A stretch of 52,219 bases of DNA from an uncultured Brevinema sp. (GTDB lineage Bacteria; Spirochaetota; Brevinematia; Brevinematales; Brevinemataceae), in assembly GCA_947038195.1 (NCBI GenBank), contig CAMQVI010000006.1, positions 1 through 52,219 of the forward strand. Direction: 5' to 3'. The translations under genes were made by a program, and so were the position numbers. This document shows, in pieces, positions 8,164-16,168 of this stretch (position 1 is its first letter; each line of letters starts with the position of its first letter). The notes beneath the pieces are model-generated. The model saw only the letters and a program-made list of their open reading frames with translations, ran no database searches and was not told the origin of the DNA.

Positions 8164-9066
8164 CTATCCTTTTATAAATTGAGAAGCTTTATCTTCCCAA
8201 GACTCTATTTTTTTGAATAACTCTATTTTTTCTCCATTGGTGAGAGGACATAAGGGGGATCTTACTGTAGGCCCACATAAACCTCTACGATGTAAAAGCT
8301 CCTTAAAAATACTCATATTACCATAGCCCAATATATCAACAATTTCTGTGACGATTTCTTGCATTTCTAATACTTTTTGTTTATTGGTACCATAGACAGC
8401 TTCAAGGTAAGCAACAAAAATTTCTGGATACACACTAGCTGCTCCTGTAACAATTCCATGTACCCCTAACATCGATAAAGCTGCTGCCATGTGGTCAGTA
8501 CCTGATAAAATAGTACACTCTTTAGGCACTGCAAATAAATATTGTTGAGTTCTATTCATGTCAAAAAAACTATATTTTAGCCCCTTAATATTAGGAAATT
8601 CCTGTACTAATTGAGCTAAGGTTTCTGGGAGAAGATCATTCCCAGAACACTGAGGAATATTATACAGATAAATATCTTTTTCTAAAGATATCCCTTTAAT
8701 TGCCTGTCTAAAAAATTCTGCTAAACTATGTTGTGATATTTTATAATAATGGGGGGTTACAATACTTACACTATCAGCGCCCTTATCAAATGCATGATTT
8801 CCTAAGTCAATCACATCATCTACTTGAACTCCTCCTATGTGTACACATATTTGTTCCTTACTCTGTTTATTACTTAAATAATACTCTGCCATTTTTTTCC
8901 TTTCATCCACCGTCATAGAAAGCATTTCTCCTGTGGTACCACAAATAAAGAATTGAGAGATAGCATGAGAACGCCAAAATGCCAACAAGTGCTCTAAATT
9001 CTCAAAATCTACCTCTTTATTCGCCTTGAAAGGGGTAACAGTGGCTAAGATTAATTTTTCTAACAT
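8164..9066 (-). CDS. DapA/NanA-family class I aldolase or dehydratase for a sugar acid
   Basis: A 300-residue TIM-barrel enzyme of the dihydrodipicolinate synthase / N-acetylneuraminate lyase family, which forms a Schiff base with a 2-oxo acid. Motifs: GTTGE (43-47), catalytic YNIP (Y135) and the lysine in GLKYS (K164). The arginine that follows YNxP in true lysine-pathway DapA is absent (YNIPQCSG), so a lysine role is unlikely. First gene of an operon with KDPG aldolase and KDG kinase, it probably acts on a keto-deoxy sugar acid: a KDG aldolase, a keto-deoxy sugar acid dehydratase or a sialic acid lyase are the options. No ManNAc or GlcNAc-6-P genes are adjacent, which argues against the last. 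Confidence 0.75.
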   Translation of the reverse strand: MLEKLILATVTPFKANKEVDFENLEHLLAFWRSHAISQFFICGTTGEMLSMTVDERKKMAEYYLSNKQSKEQICVHIGGVQVDDVIDLGNHAFDKGADSVSIVTPHYYKISQHSLAEFFRQAIKGISLEKDIYLYNIPQCSGNDLLPETLAQLVQEFPNIKGLKYSFFDMNRTQQYLFAVPKECTILSGTDHMAAALSMLGVHGIVTGAASVYPEIFVAYLEAVYGTNKQKVLEMQEIVTEIVDILGYGNMSIFKELLHRRGLCGPTVRSPLCPLTNGEKIELFKKIESWEDKASQFIKG

Positions 9067-9080
9067 TGATTTATCTCCTT

Positions 9081-9145
9081 TTATGTATTTTAATACATAA
9101 TAATTTAATTATAGTACATTATAAAGCAGATATTGTTAAAATCAA
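9081..9145 (-). promoter_or_regulatory. Promoter and operator of the sugar-acid operon
   Basis: On the minus strand, -35 TTGATT (9140-9145), 16-base spacer, -10 TATAAT (9118-9123). Downstream of it, next to the ribosome site, lies a perfect 20-bp palindrome (9081-9100) with core TGTAT-TTTA-ATACA. The same half-sites occur in the divergent regulator promoter. Confidence 0.6.
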
Positions 9146-9218
9146 TCTCCTGAGTATTTAAATATTTTTAACCATTAAGTTCTTATATATAAATAATATA
9201 CACACAAAATACCACTAA

Positions 9219-9254
9219 TTGACAAAAAAGAGATAATAATGTATGATAATACAT
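9219..9254 (+). promoter_or_regulatory. Promoter and operator of the LacI-type regulator
   Basis: -35 TTGACA (9219-9224), 17-base spacer, -10 TATGAT (9242-9247). The -10 is covered by the 16-bp palindrome ATGTAT-GATA-ATACAT (9239-9254), the same half-sites as at 9084-9097. Position suggests autorepression. Confidence 0.65.
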
Positions 9255-9267
9255 AAAAGGAAAATAT

Positions 9268-10251
9268 ATGAAAGTAACTATCAAACAAATCGCTGAAGAA
9301 GCTGGCGTTTCTACTGTAACGGTATCAAGAGTACTCCATGATCCATCCTTAGTAAAGGAGGCTAGTAGAAAAAAAATACAAAGTATTATTGCTAAGTACA
9401 AATATTCCTATACCTCTCCTGTAAGAGTTAAACAAAAATATATAGGGATAATCATTCCCGAAATCTCAAATATTTTTTTTGCAAAAATAATTAATTCTTT
9501 TATTCTTGCCTTTGACGAAAAATTTTCTGATCATGAATTAATTTTCAGTTATTCTTACGATTCCCCAGAAAAAGAGTTTCAGGGACTTAATTTTTTATTA
9601 TCTCAGCAATGTGCTGCTATTATAATCATCCCCTCTTCTAGACCTTTAATAAATCCTGAATTTTGGCTTTCTCAGACCACACCTATTATATGGGTAGAGA
9701 GGTCTTGGGATTCTGTCCCTCCCCGTTTAGGGGTACTCTCCAATAAAGAAACTGCCGCTTATGAAGCAACCATAACTTTAGCTCAACATAATATAAAATC
9801 TATCCTTCTTATTAATGGACCTGTTCAATTACCTACCGCTCAAGCTCGTACTAAAGGTATGGAAAAAGGTATTCAAGAATATAATCTTTCCCCTAATCAA
9901 CAAAAGGTTTTATATGGTTCCTTTGCATGGGAACATGGATATACCTCTGTTAAACAAGAAGATTTATCTCAATACGATGCTATTATAGCTGGAAACGGCA
10001 CTATCGCTCAGGGAGCCTTACAAGCACTTTATGAAAAAAATATCTCTATTCCTAAAGATATCGCTTTTATTTCTTTTGATGAGACAGCTTCTTTTCATCT
10101 ATCGCCCATTAGTACTATCTATTTTTCGGGAGAAGAGATGGCTGCAGAGTTAATACAAGTACTAGAAAAAGCATTGGTATATAAAGATTTCTCTCATGTG
10201 TACTATCTCAATGCTCACAAAATTCTAAGAGGCTCAGAGTTCAGAGCATAA
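9268..10251 (+). CDS. LacI-family transcriptional regulator
   Basis: A 327-residue DNA-binding repressor. The N-terminal helix-turn-helix is typical (VTIKQIAEEAGVSTVTVSRV, residues 3-22) and is followed by a linker and a periplasmic-binding-protein-like effector domain; a late segment with DIAFISFDETASFHL matches the usual C-terminal end of this fold. AAAAGG precedes the ATG by 8 bases. It is divergent from the DapA-family/eda/kdgK/tct genes, and palindromes with common half-sites occur at both promoters, so it most likely controls that operon and itself. The effector is probably the imported acid or a keto-deoxy intermediate. Confidence 0.88.
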   Translation: MKVTIKQIAEEAGVSTVTVSRVLHDPSLVKEASRKKIQSIIAKYKYSYTSPVRVKQKYIGIIIPEISNIFFAKIINSFILAFDEKFSDHELIFSYSYDSPEKEFQGLNFLLSQQCAAIIIIPSSRPLINPEFWLSQTTPIIWVERSWDSVPPRLGVLSNKETAAYEATITLAQHNIKSILLINGPVQLPTAQARTKGMEKGIQEYNLSPNQQKVLYGSFAWEHGYTSVKQEDLSQYDAIIAGNGTIAQGALQALYEKNISIPKDIAFISFDETASFHLSPISTIYFSGEEMAAELIQVLEKALVYKDFSHVYYLNAHKILRGSEFRA

Positions 10252-10284
10252 AAAAAGCTCCTAACATTAGCTAGGAGCTTTTTT
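10251..10284 (+). terminator. Terminator after the LacI-type gene
   Basis: AAAAAAGCTCCTA paired with TAGGAGCTTTTTT. The A/T flanks allow use from both strands. Confidence 0.85.
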
Positions 10285-10301
10285 ATTTTTTGATTATTAT
10301 T

Positions 10302-10973
10302 TTATTGGATAGAGTTTAAGTAATCCATTTCGATTTTATTAATACTATCTCTCGCATCATTTCTGAGCGTTACCATTTCAATTTTTTCTTGTTCTCTAAC
10401 ACCACGGATTTCAGCATTAATTCCCATTACTTGTACTTCTAATTTAGCAATCTCGGCTGGAGTAGCTCCTATTCCGTAAAGATTATCAAGCTGTACGCCT
10501 AATTGATCTCTTTCTGCGTAAAGAGGGCTATATTGAGTATCATACTTAGATTCGATAGTGATTGCTTTTATGTTATAATCAGCATCGATTTTAGCAATTT
10601 CTGTTTGTTGCGCTATTGGAAGATTGTCAGATCTCATTTGTCCATTTCTATGACCTGAGTCATTCATGCTACCCATATCGTTCATATGACCTCTGCCATT
10701 CATGCTACCCATATCGTTCATATGACCTCTGCCATTCATGCTACCCATGTCGTTCATATGACCTCTGCCATTCATATCACTCATGTGATTACGACCTTTT
10801 CGATGACCTCTATCATCCCTGTCACTCATATGAGTGCCTCTTTCGTCGCAACAGCCTCTTCCTTCATTAGATCTCATTCCTCTATGACCATAATCGTCAT
10901 TTCCTCTATAAGCAAAAGCTGAAGTGGTTCCTAATAAAACAATAAGACCTAAAGCCATTGATGATTTTTTCAT
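10302..10973 (-). CDS. Secreted His/Met/Gly-rich repeat protein with a helical C-terminal domain
   Basis: A 223-residue exported protein. A signal peptide ends at about residue 21 (TSAFA). Residues about 22-115 are Gly, His, Met, Asp and Arg rich, with a 12-residue repeat NGRGHMNDMGSM present three times; before it stands a CC pair. From about 118 on, a charged, probably helical region (PAEIAKLEVQVMGINAEIRG) resembles the layout of small periplasmic metal-sensing or chaperone proteins such as ZraP/CpxP/Spy, though I see no firm signature. Dense His and Met suggest binding of copper, nickel or zinc; this is inference. Good AGGAGA ribosome site. The 300 bases upstream hold a noncoding repeat rather than a gene. 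Confidence 0.7.
   Translation of the reverse strand: MKKSSMALGLIVLLGTTSAFAYRGNDDYGHRGMRSNEGRGCCDERGTHMSDRDDRGHRKGRNHMSDMNGRGHMNDMGSMNGRGHMNDMGSMNGRGHMNDMGSMNDSGHRNGQMRSDNLPIAQQTEIAKIDADYNIKAITIESKYDTQYSPLYAERDQLGVQLDNLYGIGATPAEIAKLEVQVMGINAEIRGVREQEKIEMVTLRNDARDSINKIEMDYLNSIQ
10665..10772 (-). repeat. Three tandem 36-bp units coding for the NGRGHMNDMGSM repeats
   Basis: Units at 10665-10700, 10701-10736 and 10737-10772. The first two are identical and the third differs by one base, so the array expanded recently. A unit of 12 codons keeps the frame; copy number may vary between strains. Confidence 0.9.
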
Positions 10974-11040
10974 TAAATTCTCCTTTATGTTAACTGTTTG
11001 TCGTTACATTAAATTTTATTTATATTATACTAAGTACCCG

Positions 11041-11208
11041 TTTAAATAAAACGTTTCGATTTCCAAAATATTTATTTTTTATAGGTCTATAGCCCCTATT
11101 TTAATAAATACTTCGATTTACGAAATAATTCATATACTATAATTTATTAAGTCTCTGTTTTTAAAAAACGTTTCGATTTCTAAATTATTTATTTTTATAA
11201 GTCTAGGA
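11041..11208. repeat. Noncoding repeat, three diverged units of about 57-60 bp
   Basis: Each unit has a core TTCGATTT followed by a T/A-rich stretch and ends in AAGTCT or AGGTCT. Cores lie at 11055, 11112 and 11172. The array lies upstream of the His/Met-rich protein gene (its start is at 10973) and downstream of the symporter gene. No open frame covers it. Confidence 0.65.
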
Positions 11209-11225
11209 AAGCTTATTTAAAACAA

Positions 11226-11259
11226 AAAAGCCCCACATCCTTTAAGACATGAGGCTTTT
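11226..11259 (-). terminator. Terminator after the symporter gene
   Basis: AAAAGCC...CAT paired with ATGAGGCTTTT, 15 bases after the stop of the gene at 11274-12425. The stem has a small internal mismatch. Confidence 0.75.
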
Positions 11260-11273
11260 AATAAATAATGTTA

Positions 11274-12425
11274 TTAATCTTTAATAGTATCCACCATCAC
11301 GGCGATAGCACCATCACCCGTTACATTACACGCAGTACCAAAACTGTCTTGTGTAAGGTAGAGAGCTATCATAAGAGCTGTCATTGGTTCAGAAAAGCCT
11401 AAATTAGCTTGAAGAATACCAATAGCTGCCATAATGGCACCCCCAGGAAGTCCTGGAGCAGCGATCATCATCACGCCTAATAGGAAGATAAATCCTATCA
11501 TACTAATTAAAGGGACACTAATACCATTAAGGAACATAACAGCAATAGAACAACTAGTAATAGTAATCATAGACCCAGAAAGGTGAATATTAGCACAGAG
11601 GGAAGCTACAAATTCTGCAACTTGTGGTTTTACGCCATTAGCTTTAATACATTCTGAGGTAACAGGGATAGTAGCAGCGGAAGATTGAGTACCAATAGCT
11701 GTAAAATAAGCAGGTAACATATTTTTAAGTAGCATTATAGGATTTTTCTTAGCGAGAATCCCAGCAATAGTATAGATGGTGATGAGAAACAAAACATGGA
11801 AAATAATAATAACTACATATACTTTTATGAAAGTAGCCATAACAACAGCCACTTGACCTGTATAAGTCATTCTTGCAAAAACACCAGCGATATGAATAGG
11901 TAAAAGGGGAATAATAACTTTCCCTACCAAAGCTTCTACAATAACATGAAATTCATCAAAACCTTTACTTAAAGTACTACTAGGAAATAGTGCCATACCT
12001 ATCCCTAGAATAAAAGAAAGGAGCAAGGCTGTCATTACAGCCATAAGAGGAGGCATATCTAAGCTTAAGAATGCTTCAGCAGATTTCCCTATTTCTGTAA
12101 CGGTAGATAAGGTGTGCCCTTCTAATAAGATAGGGAAAAGACTGCTATTGACAAAAAAGACTATAGTCCCTACGATAACAGTAGCTCCATAAGATAAAGC
12201 GACGGTAATACCTAGTAATTTACGAGACTTATCGCCTAAATCGGCAATACCTTTAGTGATAAAGGCTAAGATAATGAGGGGAATTGCAAAAGATAAGAAA
12301 GCACCAAAGAGACTATTAAATGTCGCTAGAATCCTTACTAAAACTTCTACATTACTAGCCCCTACTCCGATACCGAGAGCGATACCTAAAATAAGTCGAA
12401 CCAATAACTTGTACTGTTGAAACAT
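11274..12425 (-). CDS. Dicarboxylate/amino acid:cation symporter (DAACS family)
   Basis: A 383-residue sodium- or proton-coupled carrier for acidic amino acids, serine/threonine or dicarboxylates. Family hallmarks are the serine-rich re-entrant loop GTQSSAATIPVT (residues about 244-255), the glycine-rich block GLPGGAIMAA, and the substrate-binding segment QDSFGTACNVTGDG near the C-terminus with the conserved Asp and Asn. The overall length is closer to SstT-like members than to longer GltP. AGGAGG ribosome site and its own promoter and terminator make it a single-gene unit. Confidence 0.88.
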   Translation of the reverse strand: MFQQYKLLVRLILGIALGIGVGASNVEVLVRILATFNSLFGAFLSFAIPLIILAFITKGIADLGDKSRKLLGITVALSYGATVIVGTIVFFVNSSLFPILLEGHTLSTVTEIGKSAEAFLSLDMPPLMAVMTALLLSFILGIGMALFPSSTLSKGFDEFHVIVEALVGKVIIPLLPIHIAGVFARMTYTGQVAVVMATFIKVYVVIIIFHVLFLITIYTIAGILAKKNPIMLLKNMLPAYFTAIGTQSSAATIPVTSECIKANGVKPQVAEFVASLCANIHLSGSMITITSCSIAVMFLNGISVPLISMIGFIFLLGVMMIAAPGLPGGAIMAAIGILQANLGFSEPMTALMIALYLTQDSFGTACNVTGDGAIAVMVDTIKD

Positions 12426-12465
12426 GATAAACCTCCTATATAACCAATCTATTCATGTATGATAC

Positions 12466-12494
12466 ATTATAGCAAATTTTTAGATACTTGTCTA
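12466..12494 (-). promoter_or_regulatory. Probable promoter of the symporter gene
   Basis: Minus strand: -35 TAGACA (12489-12494), 17-base spacer, -10 TATAAT (12466-12471), 40 bases before the ATG. Confidence 0.55.
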
Positions 12495-12583
12495 GTAATT
12501 ATCTAAAATGATTAAAAATAAATCGTAGTGTTTGATATTTAACAGGATTTTCATCAATTTTTAAGGAATACTTATCTTTTTTA

Positions 12584-12612
12584 TTGAAATAATTAAAATT
12601 GTCTGTTATAAT
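12584..12612 (+). promoter_or_regulatory. Probable promoter of ileS-lspA
   Basis: -35 TTGAAA (12584-12589), 17-base spacer, -10 TATAAT (12607-12612). The leader to the ATG at 12660 is short and has no room for a T-box element. Confidence 0.65.
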
Positions 12613-12659
12613 AATAAACTATGTATTTATCATAGTAAATAAAAAAGAGAGTGAGAGTT

Positions 12660-15401
12660 ATGAGCAAGAAAACTTCTTATCCTGTAAATCTACCCAAGAC
12701 ATCCTTTGACATGCGTGCTGGGCTTGTCCAAAAAGAACCCCTAATGGTTCAAGAATGGCAAGACAAAAAGATTTACGAAAAACGTCTTCAAAAACACGCA
12801 CAGGCTCCATCATTTATTCTTCACGATGGGCCTCCTTATGCTAATGGTGATATTCATATTGGTACCGCTCTTAATAAAATTCTAAAAGATGTCATTTGTC
12901 GTTATAAACATTACAATGGGTTCCAAGTGCCCTTTATTCCTGGATGGGATTGTCATGGTCTCCCTATTGAACAAAATACCTTAAAATCCCTAGGGAAAAG
13001 TGTTGATGCCCTCACTCCCGTAGAAATTCGTCAAAAATCTAGAGAATACGCTGCTCAATTTATCGATAAACAACGTGCTAGCTTTATTCGTTTAGGCTGT
13101 ACGGGAGATTGGTATAATCCTTATTTCACGATGTCCAATGATTATGAAGCATCCATCTTAGAAGCCTTTGGTAAACTCGTAGGAAAAGGCTATATATATA
13201 GAGGACAAAGACCTATTTATTGGTCTCCTGATAGTCGTACTGCTTTAGCCGATGCTGAAGTAGAATACCACGATCATGTTTCTCCTTCTGTATACGTTTT
13301 ATTTCCTATCACTAATCCCAGTGAGGTTAATTTACCAGAAAAATCTTATGTATTAATCTGGACGACGACACCTTGGACTTTGCCTTCTAATACAGGACTT
13401 GCTTTTCACCCTACAGAAATATACGAAGCTATAACGCTCGACAATGGTAATACCATGATTGTTGCTTCCGAATTAAAAAACACCCTCCTCGAGCTTAGCG
13501 ATGCTAAAGAAGTATCTGCTAAACTAATTGCTACAGCAGATTTAGAAAAATTACAAGTGAAACACCTATGGATAGACAGAGAATCCAGAGTAGTTTTTGC
13601 CGATTATGTCACTATGGATGCAGGTACAGGTATTGTGCATACTGCCCCTGGACATGGTACAGATGACTATCAAACAGGATTAAAATATGGATTAGATATC
13701 CTTTCTCCTATAGATAATGAAGGTCGTTTTACAGCAGACGTTCCCCAATGGGAAGGGATCAAAGTATTTGAGGCGAATCCTCTTATTATAGAACATATAA
13801 AACAATTAGGATTACTTTACTACCAAATTGATATCAATCACTCTTATCCTCATGATTGGCGTACTAAAACACCTGTGATTTTTCGTACCGTACCTCAATG
13901 GTTCTTCAAAGTTTCTGACATAGATCTCACCTCCAAAGCCCTCAAGGCTCTCCCAACAGTACAATGGATTCCTAGCTGGGGCGAAGAACGTCTAAAAAAT
14001 ATGTTAGTAGATAGACCAGACTGGTGTATTTCTCGTCAACGTAAATGGGGTGTTCCTATTCCTATATTCTACTGTAACAAGTGTGATGTAGCGATTGCTG
14101 ATGAAAAAATCATTCAAGACATCGCTACCCGTGTGCGTGAAGAAGGTTTGAATTTCTGGATAGAAAACGAAGCCAAAGAGATTCTCCCTAAAGATTTCAC
14201 CTGCCCTGAATGTAAGCATAAAGAATTCACCAAAGAAGAAGATATTTTAGATGTGTGGTTTGATGCTGGAACTTCTCATTATGCTGTTCTCGAAAAACAG
14301 AATATATGGCCTGCTGATTTATATTTTGAAGGAAATGATCAATATAGAGGTTGGTTTCAAGCTGCCTTATGGAATAGTGTAGGACTCACAGGAAAAGCCC
14401 CCTTCAAAACCGTCTTAACCCATGGTTGGTTATTAGACGAAAAAGGTCATCAAATGCATAAATCCGCAGGAAATTCTGTAGCCCCTACAGAAATCACGGA
14501 CAAATTCGGAGCAGATATTCTTCGTTTATGGACGGTTACAGAAGATTACCAAAAAGACCTGCGTATTGGTGATAATATCATCCAAAAGACCGTAGACCTC
14601 TATAGAAAACTTCGTAATACTTTCCGTTACCTTTTAGGAACACTATTTGATTTTGATTATTCTATGCGTGTAGCGTACTCAGACCTTACAGCTTTGGATC
14701 AACATTTACTCCATAAATTAGGCAAATTAAAAGAAACTCACACAGACTATATGGATAAATATCAATTCCACAGAGCCTATAGAGAAATATTCAACTTCAT
14801 CATCATCGATCTTAGTGGAGAATATTTTGATATATTAAAAGATAGACTTTATATTCTTGCTCCTAATGATTCTCGTAGAAGATCAGCTCAAACAGTATTA
14901 AGTTATCTCCTAGAAGAGCTAACCCTTATGCTTAGTATGGTATTGGTATTCACCACTGAAGAAGTCTACGCCCATAGCCCTAGCGCCAATAAAGAAGAAT
15001 CCGTCCACTTACTCGATAAAATTGTCACCCCTAAAGAATGGATTAACGACAAATTAGCTCAAGACTTCGAACTCCTAAATCAAATTAGAGAAGATTCCAT
15101 GAAAGAGCTTCAAATTCTTCGTGATTCAGGAAAAGTAGGGTCTTCCTTAGAAGGTGCTATAGAAATCAACGCCAACAAAGAAACCTGTGCTAAACTCAGC
15201 CCTTATCTCCAAACTCTCACCGAAATGCTTATTGTATCTTCAGTAGTCTTAGAAGAAAGCGAAGAGGAAGAAGTCTCCGTAAAAGCTCAAGTAGCTCTCA
15301 CCAGTGGTAAAGCCAAGTGCGATCGTTGTTGGAAAATTAAAGATGATGTGGCAGGAGAGCTTTGTGCTTCCTGTAACGATATTATAAAAGAATTTAAGTA
15401 A
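12660..15401 (+). CDS. ileS: Isoleucyl-tRNA synthetase
   Basis: Class I aminoacyl-tRNA synthetase charging tRNA-Ile, 913 residues. The ATP-binding HIGH motif appears as HIGT within PPYANGDIHIGTALNKIL, and the KMSKS loop as QMHKSAGN near residue 600. The editing domain contains the conserved block GTGIVHTAPGHG. A zinc finger closes the protein (CDRCWKI ... CASC). The frame extends three codons upstream to a GTG at 12651, but the ATG at 12660, preceded by a purine-rich GAGAG stretch, is the more likely start. It is followed 9 bases later by lspA, a common operon in bacteria. Confidence 0.95.
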   Translation: MSKKTSYPVNLPKTSFDMRAGLVQKEPLMVQEWQDKKIYEKRLQKHAQAPSFILHDGPPYANGDIHIGTALNKILKDVICRYKHYNGFQVPFIPGWDCHGLPIEQNTLKSLGKSVDALTPVEIRQKSREYAAQFIDKQRASFIRLGCTGDWYNPYFTMSNDYEASILEAFGKLVGKGYIYRGQRPIYWSPDSRTALADAEVEYHDHVSPSVYVLFPITNPSEVNLPEKSYVLIWTTTPWTLPSNTGLAFHPTEIYEAITLDNGNTMIVASELKNTLLELSDAKEVSAKLIATADLEKLQVKHLWIDRESRVVFADYVTMDAGTGIVHTAPGHGTDDYQTGLKYGLDILSPIDNEGRFTADVPQWEGIKVFEANPLIIEHIKQLGLLYYQIDINHSYPHDWRTKTPVIFRTVPQWFFKVSDIDLTSKALKALPTVQWIPSWGEERLKNMLVDRPDWCISRQRKWGVPIPIFYCNKCDVAIADEKIIQDIATRVREEGLNFWIENEAKEILPKDFTCPECKHKEFTKEEDILDVWFDAGTSHYAVLEKQNIWPADLYFEGNDQYRGWFQAALWNSVGLTGKAPFKTVLTHGWLLDEKGHQMHKSAGNSVAPTEITDKFGADILRLWTVTEDYQKDLRIGDNIIQKTVDLYRKLRNTFRYLLGTLFDFDYSMRVAYSDLTALDQHLLHKLGKLKETHTDYMDKYQFHRAYREIFNFIIIDLSGEYFDILKDRLYILAPNDSRRRSAQTVLSYLLEELTLMLSMVLVFTTEEVYAHSPSANKEESVHLLDKIVTPKEWINDKLAQDFELLNQIREDSMKELQILRDSGKVGSSLEGAIEINANKETCAKLSPYLQTLTEMLIVSSVVLEESEEEEVSVKAQVALTSGKAKCDRCWKIKDDVAGELCASCNDIIKEFK

Positions 15402-15410
15402 GGATTATTT

Positions 15411-15953
15411 ATGAGCATTCTAAAATTTAGGGTAATTCTTATTTGTATTGTGATTGGGACTTTTAGTATTGATATGTATAGTAAATGGCTCATCCTACAA
15501 ATGTTCAACTACATACCTTATCCTTCTAGTGAGCCTATTTCTATTATAGGGGATTTCTTTAGATTTACCTATGTAAGGAATTTTGGTATCACTTTTGGTC
15601 TCCTAAATAATCTCCCTAAAGAACAGGCTGTTATTCTCTTGAGCACTACATCGACTATTGCTCTTGGGGTTTTAGCGTATTTTTATAAAAATATCCATAC
15701 CATCCTTAAAGAAAAAGTAATTAGTATTGGTAAAGTTTCTTTAGCAATGATTTTTGGGGGAGCTTTAGGGAATATCATCGATAGAATTATAAGAGGTTTT
15801 GTTGTAGATTTCTTAGATTTTGGTGTAACAGGATATAGATGGTACACCTTCAATATGGCAGATACTTTTATTGTTTCTGGATGTATATTATTAGGAATCT
15901 TACTAGTATTTTTCGAGCTAAAAGTACCTAAAAAACCAAAACCACTTCCCTAA
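15411..15953 (+). CDS. lspA: Lipoprotein signal peptidase
   Basis: Membrane aspartyl protease (180 residues, four helices) that removes signal peptides from prolipoproteins. Catalytic aspartates are visible in GGALGNIIDR (D124) and FNMADTF (D151), with VVDFLDF between them. AGGA ribosome site 6 bases before the ATG; it lies 9 bases after ileS. Its substrates include the several lipobox-bearing proteins of this window. Confidence 0.93.
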   Translation: MSILKFRVILICIVIGTFSIDMYSKWLILQMFNYIPYPSSEPISIIGDFFRFTYVRNFGITFGLLNNLPKEQAVILLSTTSTIALGVLAYFYKNIHTILKEKVISIGKVSLAMIFGGALGNIIDRIIRGFVVDFLDFGVTGYRWYTFNMADTFIVSGCILLGILLVFFELKVPKKPKPLP

Positions 15954-15992
15954 AGTCTATTGATTTTAGAGGCTAAAATGTTAAAACATGTT

Positions 15993-16031
15993 AAATCAAA
16001 AAAGGAGAGCAGAGCTCTCCTTTTTTGATTT
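15993..16031 (+). terminator. Terminator of ileS-lspA
   Basis: AAATCAAAAAAGGAGAGC pairs perfectly with GCTCTCCTTTTTTGATTT around AGA. The symmetrical A/T ends allow bidirectional use. Confidence 0.92.
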
Positions 16032-16165
16032 ATACTATTCAATTGTGTTCCGTTATCTAGATTAGTGGGTACTTAGTTTTTTTTGTGGGCACTAAAGCCC
16101 CTTTTTTATTTATATTTTTTCAATTCATTTCCCTAGTAATAATCAGAGGACACCTAGCCCCCCTC
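16031..16165 (-). pseudogene. Decayed partial copies of the spoIID-like 3' end
   Basis: Read on the minus strand, 16111-16165 gives RGARCP and then a region matching the last 20 codons of the gene at 16169 (RGAKYP ... KKIY) with gaps and a stop. Two poorer copies lie at 16031-16076 and 16085-16101. All keep the GGA/GGGGCT...CCC and TATGGAAC-like blocks. They follow directly on the intact stop, as a ladder of degraded tail copies. Confidence 0.65.
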
Positions 16166-16168
16166 TTT

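Noticed and set aside
8164-9066. Lysine-pathway DapA
   Set aside because: The arginine after the YNxP motif that binds the substrate carboxylate is missing, and the gene sits in a sugar-acid operon.
10665-10772. Regular 36-bp repeats resembling a CRISPR array
   Set aside because: Units are directly joined with no spacers, stay in frame, and encode a protein repeat; no cas genes are near.
10616-10922. Open frames on the strand opposite the His/Met-rich gene
   Set aside because: They are mirror frames of the coding repeat and lack ribosome sites and signals.
12426-12659. T-box leader before ileS
   Set aside because: The distance from the promoter to the start is under 50 bases and no T-box sequence or antiterminator is visible.
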